From Parus major (lineage: Eukaryota > Chordata > Aves > Passeriformes > Paridae): a stretch of DNA of 64,000 nucleotides. The translations under genes and the position numbers were made by a program. Location of the stretch: positions 10,150,372 through 10,214,371 of the forward strand of contig NC_031770.1 in the NCBI RefSeq assembly GCF_001522545.3, in the 5' to 3' direction. The notes below the pieces were generated by a model. That model saw only the letters and a list, made by a program, of their open reading frames with translations, had not been told where the DNA came from and ran no database searches. Positions 25,161 through 36,180 of the stretch are shown one piece after another (position 1 is the stretch's first letter; every line of letters begins with the position of its first letter).

Positions 25161-28100
25161 GAGCGGTGATCCCTGTGGGATGCGGCTGTGAATTCCCCTT
25201 AGCCACGCTGGCTGAGCGCTTCTCCAACACTGCAGTGCCATGAGGGAGGTGTCGGGACCCAGATGCAAACCTTCGGTGCTGGGTTCCAGCATGAATCTAA
25301 AATTAACCCGTGGCTTACTCCGGTTCCCGCTGCTTGTTGCCCCACCTGCCCTCTGGACACCTGTACAGGTGTGTTTAACTTTGGGATCCCAAAGTGCCAT
25401 TTGCTGTAGGTGAATTCCAGAGTCGGATAGCGTGGTTGTGCGATCTCTGGGAGTTAATCCTAAACCTATCAGCCAGCCAAGTCAGAAATTAAGCCAGCTA
25501 TCAAGTGGAAGCACAGGGAAATAAGGAAGATAGTGCAGTGGAGCTCCGAGAGCAGCTGTAAAATTGAAGCCTCGGGGCTTTGCAGTCCTCTGTGCTCTTT
25601 CCCACGACAAACCGAATGGAGTCCAAGCCTGATCCACAGTCTGGGAAGCTCCTTATCCCAGTGTTTTCCTCCTTTCCCCTAAGCTGCCTCTTGCTGTGCT
25701 GGCATATTGAAGAGGCTGCCAGCATTTAGTGGCTGGAGTGAAAGGAGAGAAAGAATGTGTGGATGGCTACAGGCCTAAGCTGAGCTAAGTTACTTTGGAG
25801 AGGTTGAATATTTAGGCTATTGAAAAGGTCAGCCCTTTGCTTATAATGTATTACTCTTCAGCCTTTACCCCAGCTGCCAGAGGGTGTACACTTGGAGCTG
25901 TCCTGGAAGAGGCAGTGGTTCTCCTTTTTTTAAAGTGTTACACTGAAATGTTGCAGGCAGTTTTGCTACTCATACATATTTTCTTGGGAAATATTTTTTT
26001 TTTCCTCCCTGAATATTTTTTTAAGTTAAAATTTGAAGATTGTGTACATTTGTCTTAACATATCTGTCCCAGTTTTGCAGCTGGTAACACAAGGTAATTC
26101 CAACACACTTGAGGGAGACATCACTGGGCTTTTTAAGTGCAGATCACCTGCTTAGGATTTGGGAAATGAGGCCAGAATTTCCAGAACACATCAGACTGAG
26201 AACATGCAGTATGGAGCACACAAATGCTTGGTTCTGACTTGGAAAATACCAGATGGAAAACTGGCAGCTGTGAAGTGGATCAAGCAAGGCAATTCAAAAT
26301 TCCGGTGGCCCTGAGGAGAACCTTGGTTCTTCATACCAGAGAAATATCAAGTAATCAGTTGTGCTGATTTTATAAAAGTTGTCTTTACAACAATATTCTA
26401 TTACCAAAAGTTAATCCGTGAGCTTCTCTGATTTATCTCCTGAATAACCTGCAGCACCCAGGCTAATTCCTAAGACATACCTATGACCAAGATCTTACTG
26501 TCTCAAACTAGGGAAAGTAAAGTAAAATAAATAATTTAATAAATATATATTAAGTAATAATAGTAAGTAAATATATAGTAAGTAATAATTGTAAAATAGA
26601 CATTTTCTGTCCAGTGGAATAAACACAGATGGTCTGGTGGTTTGTTCAGTGACTTGTGTTTCAAACATCATTATTTATTAACATTTTCCATTTCCTTCAT
26701 AGCTTTTGGATTCAAGTTACACCAGGCCTGGGGGGTACATGGCGTAAGGCTGCTTTTGCCTTTATTGTATGTGGAAAAATACAACACGGGCAATTATCCT
26801 ACAAATTATCTGTTTTACAGTTTTTAAGAGCAGCCATCCTCAGTTCTTGCAATTTTGGGGAAAGCTTTAGGAGATTTCAGAGGATGTGAGGAATTACTGT
26901 GGGAGGAAGGGCAAGATCTTTAGCTACAGATTGGAAGCTAGAGGCCACCACAGCATTCTCAGGTTACTGGACTGAATCTATCATCAGACCAACTCAAAAG
27001 CTCTTGTGACTTCTGCTGCCAGCTCACAGCCCAGAGGAACCAATAAATGGCAAAGAGGGATTAGCAGGGGCATGGATGAAGAGCCCCCAAGCTCCTCCTT
27101 GGGTCAGAGCACTCAGATGGGTCAGCAAGGAGCCCCCATGTTGACTTCATATTGCAAACATCTCTTGACTGGTCCTGCTGGCCACAAGCCTGGTTTGTGA
27201 CAATTACCCAGCTCAAACCTCAGCTCAGCTCAGAATCTGAGCCAAGCTTTGGGGAAATGGCCTCATTTTTACTTAATCCAATATTATGAGCTTGAAAACA
27301 AGCAAAACTGGTTAAACCAAGGTACCCAATGCTCTCTTTTAAGGTCAGTAGCTGAGTGAACAACTCTTGTTTAACTCCCAAAAGGGTCCTGATTACAAAA
27401 AAAATGGTGCTTCATTTTATGTACAGTGTCAAATCTCTTGGGCAAACAGGAAAAATAGTCATGATGAATAGAGGGGTACAGTCTTATTATTTAATAAGCA
27501 GGGAGGCCCCAGAGCAACCTGACCCTGTTCTTTATAAGCAGCTGATTTCACTGAGGATACCTTTACTATCCAAAAACTCATGCTCTGTGGCTTCTCTTTT
27601 CCCCTTGCTATCTGGACACTCAGACTCCCTCACAATCTCCACAGAAATCCCTGTGTATTTTTTTTTCTGGATTTTGCCTCCTGCTCCCTGGCTTTGACTG
27701 GTGGTGGAAGAATTCAAGCTTCCTGGCCCAAGTAGAGAGATGATCTATGCTCTATTTCTGTTATTCCCTGTCAAGCATTAAAGCTCTCCAGCCTCTCCCT
27801 TATCCTTCAACGCCTCGTCATCAGTGTGACTAAGGACATGTTGTTCACCATTCAAGAAATGACCTTTGCTAGGAATAGCTGTCATAAATCTCAATTTCCC
27901 TGTCCTTCTGTACGTGAGCCTGCAGAAATGTCACTGAGGAAATCAAGGAATTGGATTATGTCAGATTTGCAGGAACATTCCGCTTTCTGAGGCAAAGGTC
28001 TGTGTACATGAGGTTACCTACACCTGCCACGTTTTAGCCTCCTTGTATTTCTAGATCCCATCAAACCTTTGATCCCCTGTTAATGAAAGTAGTGCAGAAT

Positions 28101-29544
28101 TTGCACTGACCACAGCAATATGTGTAAAGTACCATCCTCATGCTCCCCCAGATGTCCCTAACTGGTGTTTTACACCATAACATTCTGTTCTGTAACAAGT
28201 AACATTACATTGTCTGCTCTTTTCCTTTGTTTCTTCAGATCCCAACAGTAATTTAAAAATCCATGTGTATGTGTATATATGTGTATAGATATACATAACA
28301 AATCACAGTATAGATAGAAAAAAAAAGGAATTTTTTTAAGCCTCCATTCTTCATTTTTTTCTTGTTTGTTGCTGATAAAATTCCACTCAGATGTCATTTG
28401 ACATGGTCTGGTAACACCCAGCAGCCATTCTGTGTTGGAGGGAATAATGTTCTGAATATTCCCTCTGCTAAATATCAGTGATAGTTGAAAGGAGTTGTGT
28501 GTGTGCAATATCCCATTTTATTTGTGCTGTGAAAGCTTGACTTTGAGACTGGCAGCTGGGAAAAGGCAATTCCCACATTGCAGAACCAGACAGCCCAGCT
28601 CCTATCACAGCCTAGACCGAAAGCAGATCATTTCAGCAACACTCCCAGCTGTGCCCAAGGCACACACACATAAGAAGCACCACCATTAGTTCTTGCCTTG
28701 CCAGCAAAAGTAGTAGATGTTAGGATGCATTCTGGTGGGCTTGTGTTTGGTTGCCACTCTTGCCCAGGCTGAGGCAGGCAGCGCAGCCCGGCTCTTGCCT
28801 ATGGACCAGCTCAGCTGTACAGCACTCCCAGCCCAGGCCAGATCCCAGCAGAGCTGTGTACAGGCACCCACCCTCTGAAATCCAGAGCCTGCCCCCTTGG
28901 AGAGCCCTGCTGCCAAAAGCAATCTGCAGAGCCAGGAGCTGGGGTAACTCACCAGCACTTCTTTCTTATGGATTGTTTGTTCTCCCACTCCCTTGCTGTG
29001 GTTGGTGAGACCCTGTTGTGCCTTCCCTCCAGACTCCGTGCCAGAAGGGGTACCCAAAATACCAGTTCCCCACGAGGCAGCCTCATGTCACAGCCCCTTT
29101 GCTCTCCTGTGACCATTATGCCACCCCAGAGGCACCAGGTACCCCTGGCCTGCTCCTCTTAACCCCACTGCCCAAAGTCTTGTAGGCAAAGTCAAGCGGG
29201 ATGGTTCAGAAAAAGAGCAGATGAAAAACATCCTCACCTTTCTTTCTTTTATCTCCCCTCTCTTGTCTGGCTGACATTCTTCCCAAAGCACTCAGCAGTA
29301 AAGGGCGTGCTGTATTTATCTGCAGAGGAGGGCAAGGACAGGAGTTGCATTCCTGAAATGCAGAAGTCAAAATGCAATTCAGCCTGTGGAAGCAAGAGCA
29401 AAGATGGGGTGCTGATGGGGGAGACCCCATGCTACAAAAAGCATTTCCTTGCTCCAGATCAGAACACTCTGGATTAGTGATGCTTTCTCCAAGTTTATTA
29501 TCAACTTGCTTGTCAGTCAGCTTGCAAAGCTCTGAGTGAGTTTC
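25161..29544. other. Intergenic sequence upstream of EHBP1
   Basis: I see no convincing exon here. Open frames are short and match nothing known. Content includes an A/T-rich tract at 26515-26595 built from repeated TAAGTAATAA-like words, and a short alternating purine-pyrimidine tract of GTGTATATA type at 28262-28300. A divergent non-coding transcript starting in the CpG island could cross this region, but the sequence gives no proof. Confidence 0.6.
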
Positions 29545-29712
29545 GTCATTACCTTTTGATACCCATTAAATTGTTTGCACCTTTTAGTGGTCCTTGCTTT
29601 GTCATTACCTTTTGATACCCATTAAATTGTTTGCACCTTTTAGCGGTCCTTGCTTTGTCATTACCTTTTGATACCCATTAAATTGTTTGCACCTTTTAGT
29701 AGCCCTTGCTTC
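29545..29712. repeat. Minisatellite: three tandem copies of a 56-bp unit
   Basis: Units start at 29545, 29601 and 29657, each opening with GTCATTACCTTTTGATACCC. Copies 1 and 2 differ at one base. Copy 3 differs from copy 1 at about three bases, all in its last 12. The near identity suggests a recent local duplication. The copies abut without spacers, so this is not a CRISPR-type array, and the unit resembles no element I know. The small minus-strand frame over it is a by-product. Confidence 0.95.
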
Positions 29713-29961
29713 TGTCTTCTGGAAAAAAAAAAAAATTAAAATCGAAAAAGCAAAAGGAGCAGCCTGTATTTTGTCCATAAATAGCAACTTCCAATTTTTT
29801 GTCATGCTTGGTATCTCCTGTACCCTTTCCAGTTCTTCAATACCCTTCCTGTGTGGTCTCCCTGGCTTTTTTGCAGAGTATAATTATGCTTGTATACGAC
29901 ATCCTGCAGCACTAATGAGGCAAAGAATGCCTTCCTCCCTCTCTTTTCAGAATAAACAGCA

Positions 29962-30320
29962 CACAATGTGGCCAGCAGGAGCAGGGCAGTGATCACTGCC
30001 TGCACTAGGCACTGGAAAGGCCACACCTTGAGTCCTGTGTTCAGTTTGAGCCCCCAGGACAAAAAAGACACTGAGGTGATGGAGAGTGTCTGGAGAAGGG
30101 TGGTGAAGGAAGAGTCTGGAGCACAGTTCTGAGGAGGAGCACCTGAAGGACCTGGGGTGGCTCAGCCTGAAGAAAAGGAGGTTCAGGAGGGACCTTATCT
30201 CTCATTACAACTCCCTGACAGGAGGGTAGAGCAAGGTGGAGCTCTTTCTAAGAGCTATGGGAGAAAATAAGAGATGGAGCAAGTTCAGAGGCAGACTTGT
30301 TTCCTGGCTCCCATGCCCAT
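29962..30320 (+). mobile_element. CR1 LINE fragment, plus strand (end of ORF2 / 3' part)
   Basis: The block starts CACAATGTGGCCAGCAGGAG and holds words typical of the distal ORF2 part of avian CR1 elements: the stretch ending GAGTCCTGTGTTCAGTTT, then GGCTCAGCCTGAAGAAAAGGAGG, then GACCTTATCTCTC. It is diverged and carries stops and indels, so it codes for nothing now. Both edges are approximate, and the normal 3' tail is not seen. CR1 is a non-LTR retrotransposon copied by its own endonuclease and reverse transcriptase, and copies are usually 5'-truncated, as here. Confidence 0.8.
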
Positions 30321-33300
30321 TTTACATGATCCTGGCTATGACAAATCTCTGATTAACCTGCTCTAGATGCTTCATGGTGGCACTAAGGAAAATGCAGTGG
30401 TGGGAATGTCAAGGAGTAAAGGTTGTACAGCCCCATGCATTTTTTTCTACTCTGATCCTGAAAATCAGTGGCTGGACATGCAATCAGAAAAATAAGCTGG
30501 GAAAATGTAGTCTTTTATCTGCATTTCTGTAACTACCAGAAAAATCATAAAATATAACACAGCTGTCCCTAAAGATTATTCAGGAAACTCCTCTTTACTC
30601 CCAAATATAATATATGTCACCTTTCAAGAGAATGCCTAGTTAGCTTTGGATCTATACCATCAGTCATCCATGCAGTTTATCAGTATCAGGGGTAGATTTC
30701 CTTGGAGTACAGGCATTAGGAATGCACAGGCCATCATAGATCAAATCTGAGGCTTTCTTGGAAGCCAGTGGAGAGGCAATTACCTTACAGATGTGATAAG
30801 ACAATCTGTTATGTAAAAAGGTGCTCCTACCAGACTAAGGGGGAAAATTTGTAGCTAAGAGCTTGTACAACCAGAATCCCAAACATCACACAATGGGACA
30901 TTGGTGCTTGATGAAAAGTATCTCAAAGCACAGAGTAGAAATATGTATGTGTGGTGTGGCCTTCAGCCTGGAGAAGAGGTGCAATTATCACAGTTACAGC
31001 CCAAGAAAATGAACCCCAAGGACCTGCTCATGTATGCAAGACATTCAAGTGGACAAGAGTTTGCAGTAATGGTGTTGGGCAGGCATGAAATGGTGTGGAG
31101 AAACTCAGCTTTGAGAGGACAAGGAATTAACTGTGTTGTAAAAATGACTGCAAAGTTTCCTGCTCCTACTTGTAATACCTCGGCAGCCACCCAGTTTAGA
31201 TAAATATCTCTAGTTAATCTGGAAATTAAACTAGATAATCACAGCCAAGTTAGATAATTCCAGACTCAGAAACTGTTCTTCATTTTGCCCAGATTAACCA
31301 ACAGGGATTTAAATAGTGTTGCAAGTTATTTTTAAGTGAGTTATCACTAATCTCCCTCTATACTTTTTAGACTGTATGTATTAAAGCCACACTGTCAGAA
31401 AACATGGGGACAGTTATCTTCCAAAAATAAAAGAGTTGACAAATGGGATGTAGGACTTACTTTGCCAGATCCTGGTCATGTTTGGGGTCCTTCTGTTTCC
31501 CCCACTTCACGATTTTATTTCTGTTAAATTCCCTTGCAAGGAATGACATGCAGCCTTAAGGACATGTATGCCTATGGCAGAGTCCTCAGTGAGTGCCAGG
31601 CTGAAGGAGGAGGTTGATCAATGTAGGTTTCATCCATGGTCTTGGGATAGGAAATGCAATTTTTTTTTTCTCTGACTAGCTTTAGGAATCTTACTGACTC
31701 TTCACACATGCCTGGAAGGAGTGACTGCTTTGTCAGTCATGTAGAGGGACAATAGAAAAAAAAAAGGGAAATCTCTATTTAGGGTTACTTCCTAAGTCAA
31801 GATAGGTGACACTCTTATGCCTGGGGCAACCTTGAATCACCAGCTTTGAAGTTAAAGATCTGGAGGTGTATATGGGTTTCTCTCCACTAAAAAAAAGTAA
31901 AATCCCAAAACCCCAGCAAATGTGGTCCCAGCCCAGATCAAGTGCTGGGAACAATTCCATTGCTGCACTAAGAGATGCAACTTAATCAATCACCAAAATA
32001 CCTTCTTTTTAGTCCTAACTAGAGCTCCAGAGCTCAGCAAAGTACCTGCACAGCAACAGCACAAGGCTGGTAGAGGCATCTCAGCATCTCTTTTCCTGGC
32101 AGAAATTCCTGTATCAGCCAAGCTAGCAGAATCTGTCTGTTTTGGGAAACAACAGATATATCAAACATTCTGGCAAAGCCCAGGAGAAATGACAGTTCAA
32201 TGATGTTGAAAAGAAAATTATCAGAGAGAGATTAATTTGTCTGACAGTATGTCTTTATGCTCTCCACTGAGGAAGAACAAGAGTCCTTTCATGCATATTG
32301 AATTTACTCTGGTGTGAGTCAACCTCTGTCAGTAGGGCTCTAAGTGCTGCCGGTTTAGGAAAATATGTGATTGCTGCTACCTGGCACCTGCCCCCTGCAC
32401 ACCTCAGAGCACCAAAGCTTCCCAGCCACAGCTTCTGCTGCCAGCAATGCTCGTTTTACACCATGGTTTGGGGCATAGCATTCAGAATATCTCCTGCACT
32501 ATCCATCAAAGTATTTGCTTAAGGAGGCAGACAGGACAGCCAAATGCAGGGCTGCAGGGCACGGAAAGCCCAGAGCCTGGTTTTGGAGATGCAAAGAGGT
32601 AAGGGAGCAAACTGTGCCGGTTAACAGGAGGGGCAGTACCAACATTTCCCACATGACTTTGCAGGTGAAGTACCCTGCACTGCTGGCTGCCAGGGGCCAT
32701 GTCTCTCTGCAGAACACAGCAAAACTTGACCATGTTTTGCCACAGCCAGCCCTTGACTGCAGTGGTGTTGCAGCTTGTGCAGAAGCAATAATCCCTGAAC
32801 AGATGCAGAATGATGCCATAGAATAGTGAAGACATAGAACAATGTTCTACTCAGAGTGCCTGCAGCAGATCTGTATCACACATGACCCATTCTCCTTCCA
32901 AGACATCCATGAGCTAAAAGTTCAGATACAAAGTAAAGTCCAGAAGTTTCAGGTCCTTTTACTGATACTTAAAAGATGCCAAACACAAATGACAGTGGTA
33001 TGGATTTTGCCTTATGCTCCTGCTGTTCTGCACAGCCCAAAGGTGCCAGCAACCCAACTGAACTCATGGGTTGCTTCTTTCCTGGGAGCAGGCACATGAA
33101 GCAGCAGGAATGGTGTGTCACTTCCCAGCTGTGTCACAGCTGGGATCAAGGACAGAATCACTGGGGGACTGCTGTGTCCCAGTATGGCTGGGCAGCGAGA
33201 GTGTCACTTGGGAGGCTGCAGCAGCTGGCATCCTGAAGAGCAACCCCACTGCACCCCTCTGCTGGCCTGCAGATCCTGGTGTGCAGTGCAGCAGCAACAG

Positions 33301-33769
33301 GACAGCTTCTTCCATTGCAGGGTTTTCTTTTGCCAGCCTCTTTGCTGAGAGGGCAAACTGCACAGGCAGTAAAACTGAGCAACTTAATGTGAGCCTGTTG
33401 TTTACTTAAAGCATTGCCCAAACTACTTATTTTCCCTTGCATGAATCTTGGTACTGTTGGAATGAGTTGAGCCAATCTTCCCACCCAAAAGATGAACCAG
33501 AAACTGTCACAAAGTAAGGCATGAGAAGTTTGTCTAAAGTACAAAGACCCAAACAAAGAGGGTCTGGCACCTGGCAGCTTCAATAACCGTAGATGCCCTT
33601 CAGCTTGATTGACCCACTACATCAGTCCATGCTGACCTCACTGCTCACCACAAAATTGAGATGCATTCCTCAGCCCATGGCAGCATCACCTCAGTGAGAC
33701 TAAAATAAAACCCACTGAAAGGTTTTATATAATACCAAGGCTACAAGATCTCTAATGTAGTTTTCTTAT
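30321..33769. other. Intergenic sequence without recognised genes
   Basis: No exon or repeat family is recognised. A plus-strand frame at 30901-31203 (100 codons) and frames at 32499-33583 on both strands are unlike any protein I know, overlap one another and show no codon pattern that I can trust. I regard them as chance. Confidence 0.55.
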
Positions 33770-34250
33770 TGGAGCAAGAGCCAAGTACAGCTTAAATTCA
33801 TTAGCTAATGGCCTGTGACAATGAAGGACAAAGACAATTATTATGCACATTTCCCAGCTGATTGTTTCTGTGTGAAGAAAATGCAACAAATTATTGTTCT
33901 CCTATATTAACGTACCATAAAGGATTACTATCATATCTATTTCAAAAAATCCCTATCCCTTTCAAAATGCAGATGAATGCCAGATAAATTTGATTTTTAT
34001 AGATGAAAGCTTGGTGGAAAAGTCAAGATTTTATTAAGGCCACGGACAATCACATTACATTTTATACGATATGATGCCTTCATTACTGATTCAGGAAATT
34101 GATCTCCGGACATTTTTTTCTACTGAAGGCTTACCAATTCCCTGAGTATCTCTCATGTATCTTAAACACTTATCCTTGGATATAATAGTCAGAGGCATTC
34201 TTAATAGCTGCTTGTATTTATAGAAAAGTCAAAAAAGAAATACAACATAA
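33770..34250. promoter_or_regulatory. Candidate conserved non-coding element (unproven)
   Basis: This AT-rich but complex block lacks simple repeats and is dense in words typical of developmental enhancers. Examples are ATTAGCTAAT (paired homeodomain cores) near 33800, ACAATG and ACAAAG (SOX-type) near 33820-33832, and ATTATGCAC (POU-like) near 33840. It ends where a CR1 begins. The call rests on composition only, and conservation cannot be tested here. Confidence 0.3.
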
Positions 34251-34254
34251 CATC

Positions 34255-34860
34255 GTAGACTCACAGAATCATTGAGGTTGGAAAAGACCTCCAAGATCAT
34301 CAAGTTCAACCTTTTACTAATCACCACTTTGTCAACCAGACCATAGCACTGAGTGCCATGTCCAGTCATCGATTACTGTGTTCAATAAGGCACTTATCAC
34401 CTGGTCATAAAAGGAGATCTGGTTGGCCAGGCAGGACCTGCCTTTCCCAAACCCATTCTGGCTGTCTTTGATGCCCTGGTTGTCCTGTATGTGCTGTGTG
34501 ATCACACTCAAGATCTGTTCCATAACCTCCCCAGGCACTGCGGCCAGGCTGACAGGCCTGGAGCTCCCCAGATCCTCCTTCCAACCCTTCCTGTGGATGA
34601 GTGTCACACTGACCAGCCTCCAGTCACCTGGGGCCTCTGTGGTCAGCCAGGGCTGATGGTGAATGATGGGCAGTGGCTTGGTGAGCCCTGCCAGCAGCTC
34701 CCTCAGAACCTTCAGGTGAGTTCCATTCTGCCCAACAGACTTGCGTGCATCTAAGTGGCACAGCAGGTCACTACCCACCTTCTCCTAGATCACAGGGGGT
34801 CTTTTCTGTTCCCTGTCCCTGTCTGCCAGCTCAGGTGGGTGATTGTTCTAAGGATAACCA
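34255..34860 (-). mobile_element. CR1 LINE fragment with decayed reverse transcriptase, internally deleted
   Basis: On the minus strand the translation between about 34780 and 34390 contains reverse-transcriptase blocks of CR1 ORF2: GDWRLVSVTLIHRKGWKEDLG, then RPVSLAAVPGEVMEQIL, then DSQNGFGKGRSCL. The catalytic YxDD region that should follow is missing. At about 34370 the sequence jumps to the CR1 3' end (GAGGTTGGAAAAGACCTCCA on the plus strand, 34274 on), which finishes with ATTCTGTGA-type words at 34258-34268. The copy is thus deleted between the RT fingers/palm and the 3' UTR, or is two nested copies. It is inactive. Confidence 0.85.
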
Positions 34861-35935
34861 GTCTACCCTAATGTGGAAAGTGTAAATTATTTCATCACTT
34901 CCAGAAAAAGTATGGTAGATCACACTCTGCACTCCTTGAAATTTTTTAATCCCAATTGGTATTGAAAGCACTGAGGAGAGGATGTGTCACCTTAGTCTGC
35001 CAGCTGCTGTAAATTCAGAGGAAACAGGACCCAGACAGATCTCCCACAGTTTCAGGGGCCTATTCTGTACTCATGTACATGTGGAGCAGTTTGGCAGCTC
35101 TGACAAGAGGCTCCTGTCCTGCACTAGGTGAAAAAGGGGAGGACTGACTCCATCATCCATCAGCAGTGATGGCTTCCTCTCATCTTCAGTGGCAATCTAA
35201 GTTTTTCTGAAGCTGTGACTGCTTCCTCATCCCTTGCCCCTTTCCCAAAAGGTACTGGATAACTAAGTCAAAAGACACTTCTCCCAGCATTTGAGTAAAT
35301 GACCCACAACTCTAGTAACACCAAGCAAGCTTTGCAGAGGAGCACAAAAGGCCTGGGTTTAAGCACAGCATTCTCTGAAGTTAGATATTCAAGTAAGCAT
35401 CCACCCATTGCTCTCACAGACCATGCAGGACTACTCAGAAGCCCACTTGGGGCAGCAACCCATACTCCTTTCCCTCTGTACTCACCCCCAGAGTGTCGCT
35501 CACGGTGTCACAGTTATTTTGGAGTTAGCAGGTCATTCTCACAGGGCTTGACAAAATCCCAAACTCAGTTTTCCTCTAGTGACAAGTGTGAGCAGGAAGC
35601 CTCCATCAGCAAGGGCTCTGTAATCCATCCTGAAATGAAAAAACTCAGGGAATTCTGGTGTCCCAGCATGGCCTGGGATCTGCCATTACAGCTGGTCCAA
35701 GGGCTTTGAGGTGCACTGCAAGGCTTTTCCCTCTTGTTCCTCCCCCCGGTTCCACAACCCCAACTTTGTACATTTTCTCTTTGCAGCTGACACTTGCAGT
35801 ATAAGCCACTGAGGCTGTAAGAAAATGTTCAACACTAACAATATATATGGAGTGTTACAGATTATGAAATTCAATGTCATTTTTTTAGAAGTCATAAAAA
35901 CATTATCTGATTCCCAGTAGCCCCCAGAGAGACTC
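34861..35935. other. Intergenic sequence without recognised genes
   Basis: No recognisable exon, RNA gene or repeat family. A 136-codon plus-strand frame at 35299-35709 has no known relatives that I can name and looks like chance. Confidence 0.55.
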
Positions 35936-36180
35936 TGGAATATGTTTATACACTGAAATGTCAAAATCATAAAGTGCCTGCTTTTGCACTATTTATTTTT
36001 CATGTGGTGAAGTAGTTATTACGTGACATTTTATAAATACAGTGACTCAGAAATAATTACTGTGCTGAATAACAATCTTTCCACTCTAATACAGCACCAT
36101 ACATTTTAAACCCCTGTTTTTCATGAGGCACTCGCACAGTGTAGCTTAAATACTACAAATAAAAGTGAACTCTGGAGGGG
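35936..36180. promoter_or_regulatory. Candidate conserved non-coding element (unproven)
   Basis: AT-rich, non-repetitive sequence with an exact AP-1 site TGACTCA (36043-36049), the HOX/CDX-like TTTTATAAA just before it, AATAATTAC and the SOX-type AACAAT within about 60 bases. The clustering suggests an enhancer, but short motifs are common by chance and no conservation data are available here. Confidence 0.25.

Noticed and set aside
29545..29712. Direct repeats that might suggest a CRISPR array
   Set aside because: Copies abut without spacers and the setting is a vertebrate genome; it is a minisatellite.
30901..31203. 100-codon plus-strand frame as a possible small gene
   Set aside because: No recognised family, no nearby promoter features, and length within reach of chance. 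It would need expression evidence.
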